A program made the translations under genes and the position numbers. A stretch of 64,000 nucleotides of DNA from Faecalibacillus intestinalis (GTDB lineage: Bacteria > Bacillota_I > Bacilli_A > Erysipelotrichales > Coprobacillaceae). Shown here in pieces: positions 1 through 8,846 of this stretch; the first letter of the stretch is position 1, and every line of letters begins with the position of its first letter. The DNA lies in the NCBI RefSeq assembly GCF_003024685.1, contig NZ_PYLQ01000005.1:1-64000 (forward strand), in the 5' to 3' direction. The notes under the pieces were generated by a model. The model had not been told where the DNA came from. It was given only the letters and a program-made list of their open reading frames with translations, and ran no database searches.

Positions 1-1
1 T

Positions 2-130
2 ATGTCCAATTTTCAACGTGCAAGAAACAGAATCCTATATTCTCAAAATAAATATGAAACTTACACAATGAATGAACATACAGACAGAATAAAACGTATA
101 GGAAATCCTAGAGGAACCTACAAAAAATAA
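2..130 (+). CDS. possible C-terminal end of an unidentified gene, or a 42-residue ORF
   Basis: An open frame runs from an ATG at base 2 to a TAA at 128-130. It gives a basic peptide that ends in NPRGTYKK. The frame is open at the window edge, so this may be the tail of a longer protein. No family is recognisable and no ribosome site can be seen because the upstream DNA is missing. Confidence 0.25.
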   Translation: MSNFQRARNRILYSQNKYETYTMNEHTDRIKRIGNPRGTYKK

Positions 131-197
131 AATAAAAATAGAAAACAAATAAAAGGAGGAACACCAGGACCAGACATCATCCTAATTTTCCTCTTAA

Positions 198-300
198 AAA
201 AGCACTGAATATTTTAGAGGGGATACTGATTTCACATCAATATCCCCCTTAATAATTTAGAGCGAATTTCGCTAAAGCACTCGATTATTTAGAGCGCCAT
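198..300. repeat. imperfect short repeats with a hairpin between the left-edge ORF and the DUF2812 gene
   Basis: Two related segments, AAAGCACTGAATATTTTAGAG (198-219, approximate) and AAAGCACTCGATTATTTAGAG (274-294), flank a third TTTAGAGCG copy near 256-264. A 12-bp stem with one mismatch (219-230 with 236-247) and a small dyad AGCGAA-T-TTCGCT (261-273) lie inside. This could be a terminator or a decayed mobile-element end. Bases 1-302 otherwise hold only the possible ORF at 2-130. Confidence 0.3.
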
Positions 301-302
301 TC

Positions 303-1448
303 TTAGACCTTTAATCGTTGATAATATTTAATATATTTAGAAAGCGGTAATCCTTCTTTGTTATTGATGTAAAAAACTTCTTGACCCTTTAATACAACAT
401 ATTTTTGTTTATATTTAAAACATAAATCACTATCTTTTTGAGTTATCAGAGGATATTGCTGAATAATTTTTTTATAAGCCATTTTATTTTTAAAAATATT
501 TTCTACTTGATATTCAAAAATACCTTTTGAAATAGCTGCCGTAAATCCTTTATAATAGCCTTCCATTATTCCATGATCCCCTTCAATAGAATATCCTTGA
601 TATAACATTCCACCATCTTCATAGCTATAAGGTTGTTGTAAGCTTTGGACAGGTTCAATAGCGCTATAAGGATCGTCATCTGCTGGATGGTCATACAAAC
701 TTAAAGCAATTGTAGCAATAACACAAAGATAAACAATCGCATTAGATTTTTGATGTTTTTCTTTATAAAGATGTCCAAGATAACCAATTAACCAAGAAAC
801 AAGTAAAATCAGAAATGATTTGAAACCATTTTGTTTTAATAAATCTAATAAAATCAAAATAATCCCAACATAAAAATTTATTTTAGATAAAGTATTAAAA
901 ATATTTTCTAAATAAAAGGGCTTATTTTTCATTACTTTTTTTAAATGTGATAGATTACATAAGCCAAAAAAGAACAAAGAGAGGCTTATAAGACTTACAG
1001 CAGTATAAAATAAATAAGTACCAAAATAAAAAGTCAAATAAGGTAAACTTGGCAACCCATGTATTTTAAAAGGTTGATAAGCAATTAATAAAACAATGGC
1101 CATGATCATTAAAAAATAATGAGTTGTAAAATTATAAATCGTTGATAAGATTTCTTTTTTATCACCTACATCTTGTTTTAAAGGTTGAGCAAAAAGATCT
1201 TCAACTTCTACTACTTGTAACCCAAAATAATTAACAATAATACGGCATCCTGCTTCCTTTATATCTTTATTTATTTGTTTATAATATATTTTATAATGCT
1301 TTCTTTGTGGTGTTCTTTTTTCAAATGTTAAAAAATTTAGACTTATATTTCTTAAAAACCAACCTTCTAAAGCTTTATTTTCTAATAATTCAATAAATTG
1401 ATCTTCATTTACTAAATAATCTTTTGTAGATATTCTTTTATATTTCAT
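303..1448 (-). CDS. DUF2812-type multi-pass membrane protein
   Basis: This 381-residue protein begins with the soluble segment typical of DUF2812 proteins (about residues 1-105, with the ALEGW motif). About five hydrophobic helices follow between residues 110 and 255, then a polar C-terminal region. ATG at 1448 is preferred because GGGTG sits six bases upstream; longer starts would overlap that site. DUF2812 proteins often accompany PadR-type regulators, but none is seen here. The function is unknown. Confidence 0.7.
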   Translation of the reverse strand: MKYKRISTKDYLVNEDQFIELLENKALEGWFLRNISLNFLTFEKRTPQRKHYKIYYKQINKDIKEAGCRIIVNYFGLQVVEVEDLFAQPLKQDVGDKKEILSTIYNFTTHYFLMIMAIVLLIAYQPFKIHGLPSLPYLTFYFGTYLFYTAVSLISLSLFFFGLCNLSHLKKVMKNKPFYLENIFNTLSKINFYVGIILILLDLLKQNGFKSFLILLVSWLIGYLGHLYKEKHQKSNAIVYLCVIATIALSLYDHPADDDPYSAIEPVQSLQQPYSYEDGGMLYQGYSIEGDHGIMEGYYKGFTAAISKGIFEYQVENIFKNKMAYKKIIQQYPLITQKDSDLCFKYKQKYVVLKGQEVFYINNKEGLPLSKYIKYYQRLKV

Positions 1449-1543
1449 AAACATCACCCATCTTTATTATATCAATATATTATATTTATTCAATAAATAT
1501 TATTTTTATTATAAGGTATATAAAAAGTTGCCTAAGCAACTTT

Positions 1544-2464
1544 CTATGGTAGTGGTTTTTCATTTGCAAGATAGAGATCATACCATTCTTGTCTTGTAAG
1601 CGTAAAATCACATGCTTTAATTGTTTCTTTTAAATGTTGAGAGGATGTTGTTCCTACGATTGGTTGCATATGTGCAGGATGACGAAGTAACCAAGCAATC
1701 GCTATTGCTGGTTTAGTTACTTGATATTTATGAGCTAATTGTTGCATAACATCATTTAATTTTTGATAATTTGGATGATCAATAAAAGTTCCTTCCGCCC
1801 AAGAAGCTTGGATTGAACTCCATGGTTGGATCGTAATATCATTTAAACGACAATAATCTAAAACACCACCATCTTTATCTTGTGCAAATGCTTCTTTCAT
1901 ATTCATATTTAATCCTGAATCAATCATTACTGAATGAACGATTGATAATTGTAATTGATTAATAATAATTGGATATTTTAAATATTTCTTTAATAATTCT
2001 ATTTGTAAAGGTGTGTGGTTAGAAACACCAAAATAATGAACTTTTCCAGCTTCATATAACTCATTAAAAGTTTCAGCAACTTCTTGAGGATCACATAAAG
2101 CATCTGGTCTATGAAGCAAAAGAATATCTACATAATCTGTATGTAATCTTTCTAATGATTCATTGACACATTTTAAGATATGTTCCTTAGAAAAATCATA
2201 TCTTTTTCCAGGAATAATACCACACTTTGTTTGAATAATCATCTGTTTTCTATATTCAGGATGTCTTTTTAATGCTTCACCAAATAATTCTTCTGATTTT
2301 CCTCCACCATAAATATCTGCATGATCAAAAAAATTAATTCCTGATTCTAGAGCAGTTTTGATAAGTTCTTCCACTTCTTCAATGCTTTTATCAGCAATTC
2401 TCATACATCCTAAAGCAATCTTTGATACCTTTAAATCCGTTTGTGGTAATGTTAAATATTCCAT
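1544..2464 (-). CDS. aldo/keto reductase, YdhF-like
   Basis: A 306-residue NADPH-dependent oxidoreductase with a full TIM-barrel. The AKR catalytic tetrad is visible as D47, Y52 (in ADIYG), K80 and H118 (in LLLHRPD). Motifs such as GVSNH and the C-terminal IVGTTSSQHL cofactor-binding region fit the E. coli YdhF branch. The natural substrate cannot be told from sequence. A clear AAAGGAG lies eight bases before the ATG. The next gene upstream (PPC-domain) is 11 bases away, so the two are probably co-transcribed. Confidence 0.9.
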   Translation of the reverse strand: MEYLTLPQTDLKVSKIALGCMRIADKSIEEVEELIKTALESGINFFDHADIYGGGKSEELFGEALKRHPEYRKQMIIQTKCGIIPGKRYDFSKEHILKCVNESLERLHTDYVDILLLHRPDALCDPQEVAETFNELYEAGKVHYFGVSNHTPLQIELLKKYLKYPIIINQLQLSIVHSVMIDSGLNMNMKEAFAQDKDGGVLDYCRLNDITIQPWSSIQASWAEGTFIDHPNYQKLNDVMQQLAHKYQVTKPAIAIAWLLRHPAHMQPIVGTTSSQHLKETIKACDFTLTRQEWYDLYLANEKPLP

Positions 2465-2475
2465 AGTTAGCTCCT

Positions 2476-2895
2476 TTATAATTTTAATAAATTTAAACCA
2501 ATTTCTTCATCAAAGTAACGATCTACTTGTCCATTGATGACTTGAATAACCATTTCACATGTTGCTGAAACAATTGCTTTATTTAAATGACCACCAAAAA
2601 CTTCTCCTTGATCATTTCCAGCAGATAGATGCATATGACTATAATATTCACCATTCATTGTATTAATAGTTCCCGTAAGAGATACAATTTCATAATCACC
2701 TTTAAATTCATTAGCATAATATTTCTTTTCCTTTGTTTTAAAAACACCAACTGTAAAATCATTAATTGCACCTAAAGCTTGAATACTTGCAAGTTTGATA
2801 TTTTCTTTTAAAGCAATATTTTTAACTTGTTCAACAATATCTTCACCCTTATCAATTCTTGCGATAATTGTATTTTCAAATTTTTTATATTTCAT
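2476..2895 (-). CDS. PPC/DUF296-domain DNA-binding-like protein
   Basis: A 139-residue protein made almost entirely of one PPC (DUF296) domain, a trimeric fold also found in plant AT-hook proteins. The conserved ALGAIND, GTINTMNGEYYSHMHLS and GGHL segments are present; the histidines are the presumed metal or ligand site. The start at 2895 is chosen because AGGAGG lies just upstream; a longer reading would run into the MATE gene. The cellular role of bacterial PPC proteins is not established. Confidence 0.8.
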   Translation of the reverse strand: MKYKKFENTIIARIDKGEDIVEQVKNIALKENIKLASIQALGAINDFTVGVFKTKEKKYYANEFKGDYEIVSLTGTINTMNGEYYSHMHLSAGNDQGEVFGGHLNKAIVSATCEMVIQVINGQVDRYFDEEIGLNLLKL

Positions 2896-2906
2896 TTTCT
2901 TTCCTC

Positions 2907-4259
2907 CTATTGATAAACCCGATATTTCCATTTTCCTTTCAAAAAACGGGTTGATAATAATAAACATCTAGAAATATTATCTAAAACCATCATGATCCAA
3001 ACACTTTCAAGTCCAAATGAAAAGACATTGATCATGAGCATTGAACCAAAAATCCTTATTCCCCACATCGTAATCAAAGAAAATACAAATGGTGCTTTGG
3101 TATCCCCCATTCCATTAAAAGTTCCTTCTAAAATAATCAAGATACCATAGATTGGTTCACTAATAGAAACAATCCTTAATACCCTAGTTCCTAAAGCGAT
3201 AACTTTTTGATCAGGAGTAAAAATCGACATAATATTTTGAGCATTTATGAATAATAAAACACCAGCAATAGCCATGATACTTAAAGTAATTGCACATGTA
3301 AGATACGTCATTCTTTTAACTTTAGATTCATCTTTTTCACCAACAGCATTTCCTACAAGTGTACTTGCTGCTGATTGGAAACCATACCCCGGTGCATAAA
3401 ACGCTTGTTCTGCTTGAATTGCTATCGAATGTGTTGCCAAAGAAACAACTCCTAATTTAGCAATCAACGAAGCAAAAGTAACATGTCCTAAACAAATAAC
3501 ACTTCTTTCCATAACAACAGGAATAGAAATTTTTAAACATTCTAAACATACTGGTTTATGAAAATGAAATCCTGTATGTTTAAAATCAAAGATTTTATTT
3601 TGATAATAATGTCTAAAAATCAAAATTCCTCCAACAATATAAGAAATAGCTGAAGCTATCGCTGCTCCGGCTACGGATAAACCAGCTCCATAAACAGTTA
3701 TACCAAATATCTTTCTTGTCGGATAAATTAAAAAGAAATTTAAAACGATATTGATTATATTCATATAAACATTGATCATCATTGGTGTTTTCATATCTTT
3801 AACAGCTCTTAAAGTTGAAGAGAGAATAATAATAAATGTTCTAAATATAAATGGTGCTGATACAATTAAAAAATATAAAAAAGCATCATGCCTTATTTCT
3901 TTGGCACCATTGAGCCAACCAGGTAAAAATGGAGCAATTATGATACTAATAATAGTTGTTATCAATCCTATAATAAAAGAAATAAATAAGGCTTGTTGAC
4001 CCGCAATCTGTACTTTTTTATAATCTTTAGCGCCATCTGACTGAGCACATACGGCTAAGACACCTACTCCAAAGGCAACCGAAATACTTCCTAACAGCCA
4101 AGTAACAGTAGATGTTAAACCAACTGCTGCAGAAGCTGTTGCTCCCATAGAACCAACCATCCCTGTATCTACATAAGTTACTACCGTATTCATTGCTTCT
4201 TGAATAATAGCAGGCCATGCAAGATGACATATATTTTTTATCTCATTTCCATATTTCAT
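2907..4259 (-). CDS. MATE-family multidrug efflux transporter
   Basis: A 450-residue, twelve-helix MATE transporter of the NorM/DinF superfamily, probably a Na+ or H+ antiporter for cationic toxins or metabolites. Typical signatures are AWPAIIQEAMNTVVTYVDTG near the N-terminus and the internal pseudo-repeat beginning KISIPVVMERS. The start at 4259 has GGAGG seven bases upstream, which beats a longer ORF start ten codons earlier. The gene lies directly upstream of the PPC gene and the reductase. The substrate is unknown. Confidence 0.88.
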   Translation of the reverse strand: MKYGNEIKNICHLAWPAIIQEAMNTVVTYVDTGMVGSMGATASAAVGLTSTVTWLLGSISVAFGVGVLAVCAQSDGAKDYKKVQIAGQQALFISFIIGLITTIISIIIAPFLPGWLNGAKEIRHDAFLYFLIVSAPFIFRTFIIILSSTLRAVKDMKTPMMINVYMNIINIVLNFFLIYPTRKIFGITVYGAGLSVAGAAIASAISYIVGGILIFRHYYQNKIFDFKHTGFHFHKPVCLECLKISIPVVMERSVICLGHVTFASLIAKLGVVSLATHSIAIQAEQAFYAPGYGFQSAASTLVGNAVGEKDESKVKRMTYLTCAITLSIMAIAGVLLFINAQNIMSIFTPDQKVIALGTRVLRIVSISEPIYGILIILEGTFNGMGDTKAPFVFSLITMWGIRIFGSMLMINVFSFGLESVWIMMVLDNISRCLLLSTRFLKGKWKYRVYQ

Positions 4260-4317
4260 CCTATAACCTCCAATAATTCTATTATACATACAAAAAAAGG
4301 AATAAACAATGTTATTC

Positions 4318-4491
4318 CTATAATCCTTGATACATTCTTGTACGTTTCACATCTAAATATTTCCAATATTTTCTTTCCCTACCACCTACAGCTATTACTA
4401 AATCATCACTGTATCCAAAAACTCTGGCAATTGTTCCTTTTTTCACTTTAGAAATATGAGTTAATTTTCCATCTAATATTGCATACTTCAT
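4318..4491 (-). CDS. small basic protein, 57 residues, unknown
   Basis: A short ORF that starts MKYAILDGKLTHISKVKKG and ends YQGL, with a strong GGGGG ribosome site eight bases before the ATG. Codon use matches its neighbours. The first half reads like a beta-rich SH3-type segment (hydrophobic residues alternate, GTIARVFGYSDDLVIAVGG) and the tail is basic. No family is recognised. It stands alone between the MATE gene and the adh terminator. Confidence 0.5.
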   Translation of the reverse strand: MKYAILDGKLTHISKVKKGTIARVFGYSDDLVIAVGGRERKYWKYLDVKRTRMYQGL

Positions 4492-4596
4492 AATAGCTAC
4501 CCCCTTTATCTATCTTTATTATAGATAAATAAAAGAAATATTGTTTTCATAAGTATGTATTAAACACCTAAAAAACGTATTTATAGTATATACACA

Positions 4597-4626
4597 TAAA
4601 AAAAGAGGTCCTTTATTTAGGACCTC
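4597..4626 (-). terminator. rho-independent terminator of the alcohol dehydrogenase gene
   Basis: Perfect 8-bp stem GAGGTCCT/AGGACCTC (4605-4612 with 4619-4626), a six-base loop, and a run of seven T on the minus strand. It lies ten bases past the dehydrogenase stop codon. Confidence 0.85.
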
Positions 4627-4636
4627 ATTTATTCTA

Positions 4637-5854
4637 TTAGAAATCTACTTCTGTATCATAGTAGCAAGCTTTTAATAAAGCAACCATTTCATCATGGTTT
4701 GGAATACGTGGGTTTGATCCTGTACATGCATCAGCAATTGCATTATCAGCAATTTCATCAACACGTGCTAAGAAGATATCTTCTGGAACAAATCCAGTTT
4801 CAGCTGGCATACCATCTGCACCATATTTATTGATTCCATGAGGAATATTTAATTCATCATTCATACCTCTTAAATATTTAATTAATAAAGCAACTTTTTC
4901 ATCATCATCTGCTCCACCTAAATGCATGTAATCAGCGATGACACCATAACGTTTTTTAGCTGTTGGATCTTTTGCGTTGAAAGCAATAACTTTTGGTAAA
5001 TACATTGCATTAGCTGCACCATGAATAATATGTCCACCTTGATCAACGAAAGCAGCACCTGTTTTATGTGCCATTGAGTGAACGATACCTAATAAAGCGT
5101 TAGAGAATGATTGACCAGCTAAACATTGAGCATCATGCATTGTATCTCTTGCTGCCATATCTCCATTATATGATTTTACTAAGTTAGCTTGAATTAATTC
5201 AATTGCATGAATAGCAAGTGGATCTGTATAATTACAGTTTGCTGTAGAAACATATGCTTCAATAGCATGAGTCATTGCATCCATACCAGTATGAGCAACT
5301 AATTTAACTGGCATTGTTTCAGCTAAATCAGGATCAACGATAGCAACATCTGGTGTAATTTCAAAGTCAGCGATAGGATATTTAATTCCTTTATTATAGT
5401 CTGTAATAATTGAGAAAGCAGTAACTTCTGTTGCTGTACCACTAGTAGATGGGATAGCACAGAAATGAGCTTTTTTACGTAATTTTGGAATACCAAATAC
5501 TTTGCACATATCTTCAAATGTGATATCTGGATATTCATATTTAATCCACATAGCTTTTGCTGCATCAATTGGTGAACCTCCACCCATGGCAACAATCCAA
5601 TCTGGATTAAATTCTTCCATAACAGCTGCACCTTTCATAACAGTTTCAACTGATGGATCTGGTTCAATACCTTCAAATAATTTAACTTCCATTCCAGCTT
5701 CTTGTAAATAGTTAACAGCACGATCTAAAAAACCATTACGTTTCATTGATCCTCCACCAACACATACAATAGCTTTTTTTCCTTCTAATGTTTTAAGGGC
5801 TTCTAAAGCACCTTTTCCATGATATAAATCTCTAGGTAATGTAAATCTTTGCAT
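4637..5854 (-). CDS. iron-containing (group III) alcohol dehydrogenase
   Basis: A 405-residue NAD(P)-linked Fe-dependent dehydrogenase, probably for short-chain alcohols or aldehydes in fermentative redox balance. The nucleotide-binding GGGSPIDAAK motif (residues 91-100) is present. Metal ligands of the family appear as D192, H196, H259 and H278, and the catalytic-type H263 is in HSMAHKTG. AGGAG lies about nine bases before the ATG. The gene is monocistronic, with its own terminator, and a LysR-type gene lies directly upstream; control by that regulator is plausible but unproven. Confidence 0.92.
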   Translation of the reverse strand: MQRFTLPRDLYHGKGALEALKTLEGKKAIVCVGGGSMKRNGFLDRAVNYLQEAGMEVKLFEGIEPDPSVETVMKGAAVMEEFNPDWIVAMGGGSPIDAAKAMWIKYEYPDITFEDMCKVFGIPKLRKKAHFCAIPSTSGTATEVTAFSIITDYNKGIKYPIADFEITPDVAIVDPDLAETMPVKLVAHTGMDAMTHAIEAYVSTANCNYTDPLAIHAIELIQANLVKSYNGDMAARDTMHDAQCLAGQSFSNALLGIVHSMAHKTGAAFVDQGGHIIHGAANAMYLPKVIAFNAKDPTAKKRYGVIADYMHLGGADDDEKVALLIKYLRGMNDELNIPHGINKYGADGMPAETGFVPEDIFLARVDEIADNAIADACTGSNPRIPNHDEMVALLKACYYDTEVDF

Positions 5855-5916
5855 AACTTATTCTCCTCTTTTCCTATCTCTAATGATAGCACTTACATTT
5901 ATTTTTGGTTAGATAC

Positions 5917-5946
5917 TAAAAAGGCATAGTGATATGCCTTTTTTTA
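5917..5946 (-). terminator. terminator downstream of the LysR gene
   Basis: Stem AAAGGCATA/TATGCCTTT (5920-5928 with 5933-5941) with a GTGA loop and flanking A and T runs, so it could act in both directions. It separates the LysR transcript from the adh promoter region. Confidence 0.75.
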
Positions 5947-5985
5947 TATATCAAGTTATTTTTTTCACATTACATGTGCATTTTT

Positions 5986-6873
5986 TCACTTCACTTGTTC
6001 GATTACATTTTTCAAACATTCTATAAAATTTTGATCTTCTTTTGATAAAACATATCCTTTTCGATAAATTAAATAATCAACATATGGTATTTTCTTATCT
6101 TTACATGCTTTTAAAACAAAATCATTTTGTTTTAAAAGCTTTTTAGGCATTGGGGCAACCCACATATAAGTTTCTGGAATCTCATTTAAAAGTTCAAATT
6201 GTATTCCTCTTTCATAAATGTTCATATGCTTATGATTATGATGATCTTCTTGAATATGAATATCTCCATGTTTTAATTCAATTTGTTTCTTTAAATCTTT
6301 CATATAGATATCTTTGTCTTTAAGAGGATTATCTTTTGAAATAAGTATTTGATAATCAAAAGTAAATAGTTTTTCATAAGTCAATTCTTTTAAATTTAAA
6401 ATATTGAAATAATAATCTTGATCTCTTAAAGGAAAACGTACAATTCCTAAATTATTTTCTCCATCATAAACATTTTGAATCGTATCAAATGAATTCGTTT
6501 CTCGATAATTTAGATTCAATTCCTTTTTCATATTATTATCCATTTTTAAATATTCAATAAAAGCTTCTGAGATGTAACTTGAACGAGGGACACAAATATC
6601 TAAATTCAATTTATGAGGATCATCCTGATACATATTTTTTAAATAATCTACTTCTTGAACAATTTTTTTAGCCTGTGATAAAAATTCTCTTCCTTTAGTT
6701 GTTGGAACAACCCCTTTATTATGTCTTTCAAAGATTTTTATATTAGCTTCTTCTTCTATTTCTTTAATAATTTTAGATAAACGTGGTTGATTAATATAGA
6801 GATGCTGTGCTGCTTTAGAAATAGATTCATATTTTTCAACTTCTATTAAATATTTTAAATGTAAAAAATTCAT
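5986..6873 (-). CDS. LysR-family transcriptional regulator
   Basis: A 295-residue regulator. An N-terminal winged helix (about residues 1-60, SISKAAQHLYINQPRLSKIIKEIE) is followed by a periplasmic-binding-like effector domain. ATG at 6873 with AAGGAG upstream is preferred over a 22-residue longer ORF whose extra residues look untranslated. It sits immediately upstream of the alcohol dehydrogenase with a terminator between them, so it could sense a metabolite linked to that enzyme. Its effector is unknown. Confidence 0.88.
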   Translation of the reverse strand: MNFLHLKYLIEVEKYESISKAAQHLYINQPRLSKIIKEIEEEANIKIFERHNKGVVPTTKGREFLSQAKKIVQEVDYLKNMYQDDPHKLNLDICVPRSSYISEAFIEYLKMDNNMKKELNLNYRETNSFDTIQNVYDGENNLGIVRFPLRDQDYYFNILNLKELTYEKLFTFDYQILISKDNPLKDKDIYMKDLKKQIELKHGDIHIQEDHHNHKHMNIYERGIQFELLNEIPETYMWVAPMPKKLLKQNDFVLKACKDKKIPYVDYLIYRKGYVLSKEDQNFIECLKNVIEQVK

Positions 6874-6919
6874 CTTCAAGCTCCTTAAATATAATATAAC
6901 TATTATATCATTTCTATAA

Positions 6920-6947
6920 AAAAATTCTATGCAAAACATAGAATTTA
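6920..6947 (-). terminator. terminator overlapping the DUF5662 stop codon
   Basis: Ten-base-pair stem AAATTCTATG/CATAGAATTT (6922-6931 with 6937-6946) and a T-run on the minus strand. It overlaps the stop codon of the DUF5662 gene and ends the scpA-scpB-DUF5662 transcript. Confidence 0.7.
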
Positions 6948-7460
6948 TAAATAAGTTTCTTTAATATAATCAATTGTTTCTTCTAAATTACTTTTAGATA
7001 AATGAACTAACATATCTTTAATCATTGCATCTGTTTCTTGATGAATGACATAATAACCATGTGTCTTATTATAATAATCTAAAGGAGCCGATACATCAAA
7101 ATTTTCTCCACGGTAAACCATTGTTGCTGCTACTCGATCACAAAACATTTCCACAACATACCTTGTAGGCATTTTGGCAGGAACAACCCCTTCTCTTGAA
7201 AAATCAACCCAATATTCCCAATGATGTTTATTTCTTCCTTTATGGTGTAACCAGGCAGTAGAATAACCAATCGTTTCTCTTTCAATTGAATTAGGTGAAC
7301 GCGTCCCTACCCAATATTTAGCGCCTGTTTTTAGTTCAGTTGGCGAATATTTTGATAAATCATGTAGTAATCCTTGTTTATATAAACCACATTTAAAACA
7401 AAGCATTGTCACATAGTATTTATGTTTATTAATTGTTTTCAAATGATTAATCAGTTTCAC
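6945..7460 (-). CDS. DUF5662 family protein
   Basis: A 171-residue protein with the conserved His-rich pattern of DUF5662: LLHDLSKYSPTE near residue 31, then WLHHKGRNKHHWEYW near residue 70 and a later MFCDRVAATMVY. The HD/HH arrangement suggests a metal-binding helical fold, but no activity is established. The start is GTG, with AGGTG seven bases upstream, and it overlaps the end of scpB, which implies translational coupling. It is the last gene of the scpAB transcript. Confidence 0.75.
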   Translation of the reverse strand: MKLINHLKTINKHKYYVTMLCFKCGLYKQGLLHDLSKYSPTELKTGAKYWVGTRSPNSIERETIGYSTAWLHHKGRNKHHWEYWVDFSREGVVPAKMPTRYVVEMFCDRVAATMVYRGENFDVSAPLDYYNKTHGYYVIHQETDAMIKDMLVHLSKSNLEETIDYIKETYL

Positions 7461-8025
7461 TTAAATCACCTTCTTGATATCTTGTCGTAAATATATCTTC
7501 ATCACTTTCAGTTTCTACAATATCCCCTAATTCAGGAAGTTCATCTAAAGAAGCCAGTGAAAAAGCATCCATGAATTCATTCGTTACCCCATATAAAATA
7601 GGAAGTCCTGGACTTTCTTCTCTGCCTACTTCTTTAATAAGTGCTTTAGCAATGAGTTTTCTAATCATGCCATCACAACCAACTCCTCTAATATCTTCAA
7701 CTTTAGCACGAGTAATTGGTTGATTATAAGCAATAATAGCGAGTGTTTCTAAAGCTGCTTGAGAAAGTGTTGTTTTTGATTGTTCTACCATTTTTTGATA
7801 ATAAGGAAAATATTGAGGATTCGTTGCAAGTTTATATTTACCACCAAAATCAACAACTTGTAGGCCATCAAAGCCTCTTTTTGAATAAGCTTCTATAAAA
7901 TGATCCATAGCTTCCACAGCTTCTTTTTTAGAAATTTCTAAAATCAGTGATAATTCTTTTATATCAATACCTTCATCACCTTTTAGATAAAGGATACCTT
8001 CTATAATATTATTACAATCTTCCAT
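7447..8025 (-). CDS. scpB: segregation and condensation protein B
   Basis: A 192-residue kite subunit of the SMC-ScpAB condensin complex, which compacts and segregates the nucleoid. Paired winged helices are visible, with the typical LSQAALETLAIIAYNQPITRAKVEDIRGV stretch near residues 88-116. The ATG overlaps the scpA stop codon (TAATG), the usual coupled arrangement. The length is normal for the family. Confidence 0.95.
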   Translation of the reverse strand: MEDCNNIIEGILYLKGDEGIDIKELSLILEISKKEAVEAMDHFIEAYSKRGFDGLQVVDFGGKYKLATNPQYFPYYQKMVEQSKTTLSQAALETLAIIAYNQPITRAKVEDIRGVGCDGMIRKLIAKALIKEVGREESPGLPILYGVTNEFMDAFSLASLDELPELGDIVETESDEDIFTTRYQEGDLSETD

Positions 8026-8753
8026 TACTCTTTCCCCTCTACATAAATATCATCAAACAATCCTTCTTGGATAATTTCAACTTCTTTATCATTAGCTAAA
8101 ACTAAAATCGATAAAAATGTCACGATAAAATAATAGCGATCCCCTCTATCAAATAATTCATCTAATTTTACCCTTTTATTAACTCTTACTTTAAAATAAT
8201 TTCTAATTTGATCACTTCTTTGTTCAATGGAAATATCTTTTTTAGAAATATGTGTATCTAATGGTCGTGATAACATTTTTCTTTGATACATTTTTTGCAT
8301 AGCCTTCATTAAATCATATACTTCTAACCCCTCTGGAATCATTGTTGAAGTATCAATGACATATTCTTCCATATTATGAGAGGGTTTAATCAACATAGAT
8401 TGTCTTTTTTCATATTTTTCTTGAATCTCGTCTAAAACATCTTTATATCTTTTATATTCAATAAGTCTTCTAATGAGTGCTTCTCTTGGATCTTCTTGAT
8501 ACTCATCTTCAATTTGTACTTTTTCTTTAGGTAAAAGCATTTTACTTTTCATTTCAATAAGCTGTGCAGCCATGACTAAATATTCAGACATCACTTCAAG
8601 TTGTGATGATTCCATCATATGTATATATTGTAAATATTGATCTGTAATAACTGATAGTTCAAGTGTTTGTAGATCCATCTCTTTTTCTTTAATTAAATGT
8701 AACAATAAATCTAAAGGGCCTTGAAAATCATCTAATATAACTTGATATTCCAT
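8025..8753 (-). CDS. scpA: segregation and condensation protein A (kleisin)
   Basis: A 242-residue kleisin that bridges the SMC dimer. The N-terminal FQGPLDLLLHLIKEKEMDL motif (residues 10-28) is the hallmark. A C-terminal winged-helix region (about 170-235, VTFLSILVLA) contacts the SMC head. It is the first gene of the scpA-scpB-DUF5662 operon. It diverges from the membrane protein at 8847. Confidence 0.95.
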   Translation of the reverse strand: MEYQVILDDFQGPLDLLLHLIKEKEMDLQTLELSVITDQYLQYIHMMESSQLEVMSEYLVMAAQLIEMKSKMLLPKEKVQIEDEYQEDPREALIRRLIEYKRYKDVLDEIQEKYEKRQSMLIKPSHNMEEYVIDTSTMIPEGLEVYDLMKAMQKMYQRKMLSRPLDTHISKKDISIEQRSDQIRNYFKVRVNKRVKLDELFDRGDRYYFIVTFLSILVLANDKEVEIIQEGLFDDIYVEGKE

Positions 8754-8846
8754 TGTTTCACCTCTTAGGTATTATAACATAAATTTATATTTTGTATTTA
8801 TTATGTTGATTATTTCCTATATAATACGCCTGAAAGGGGTTATAAA

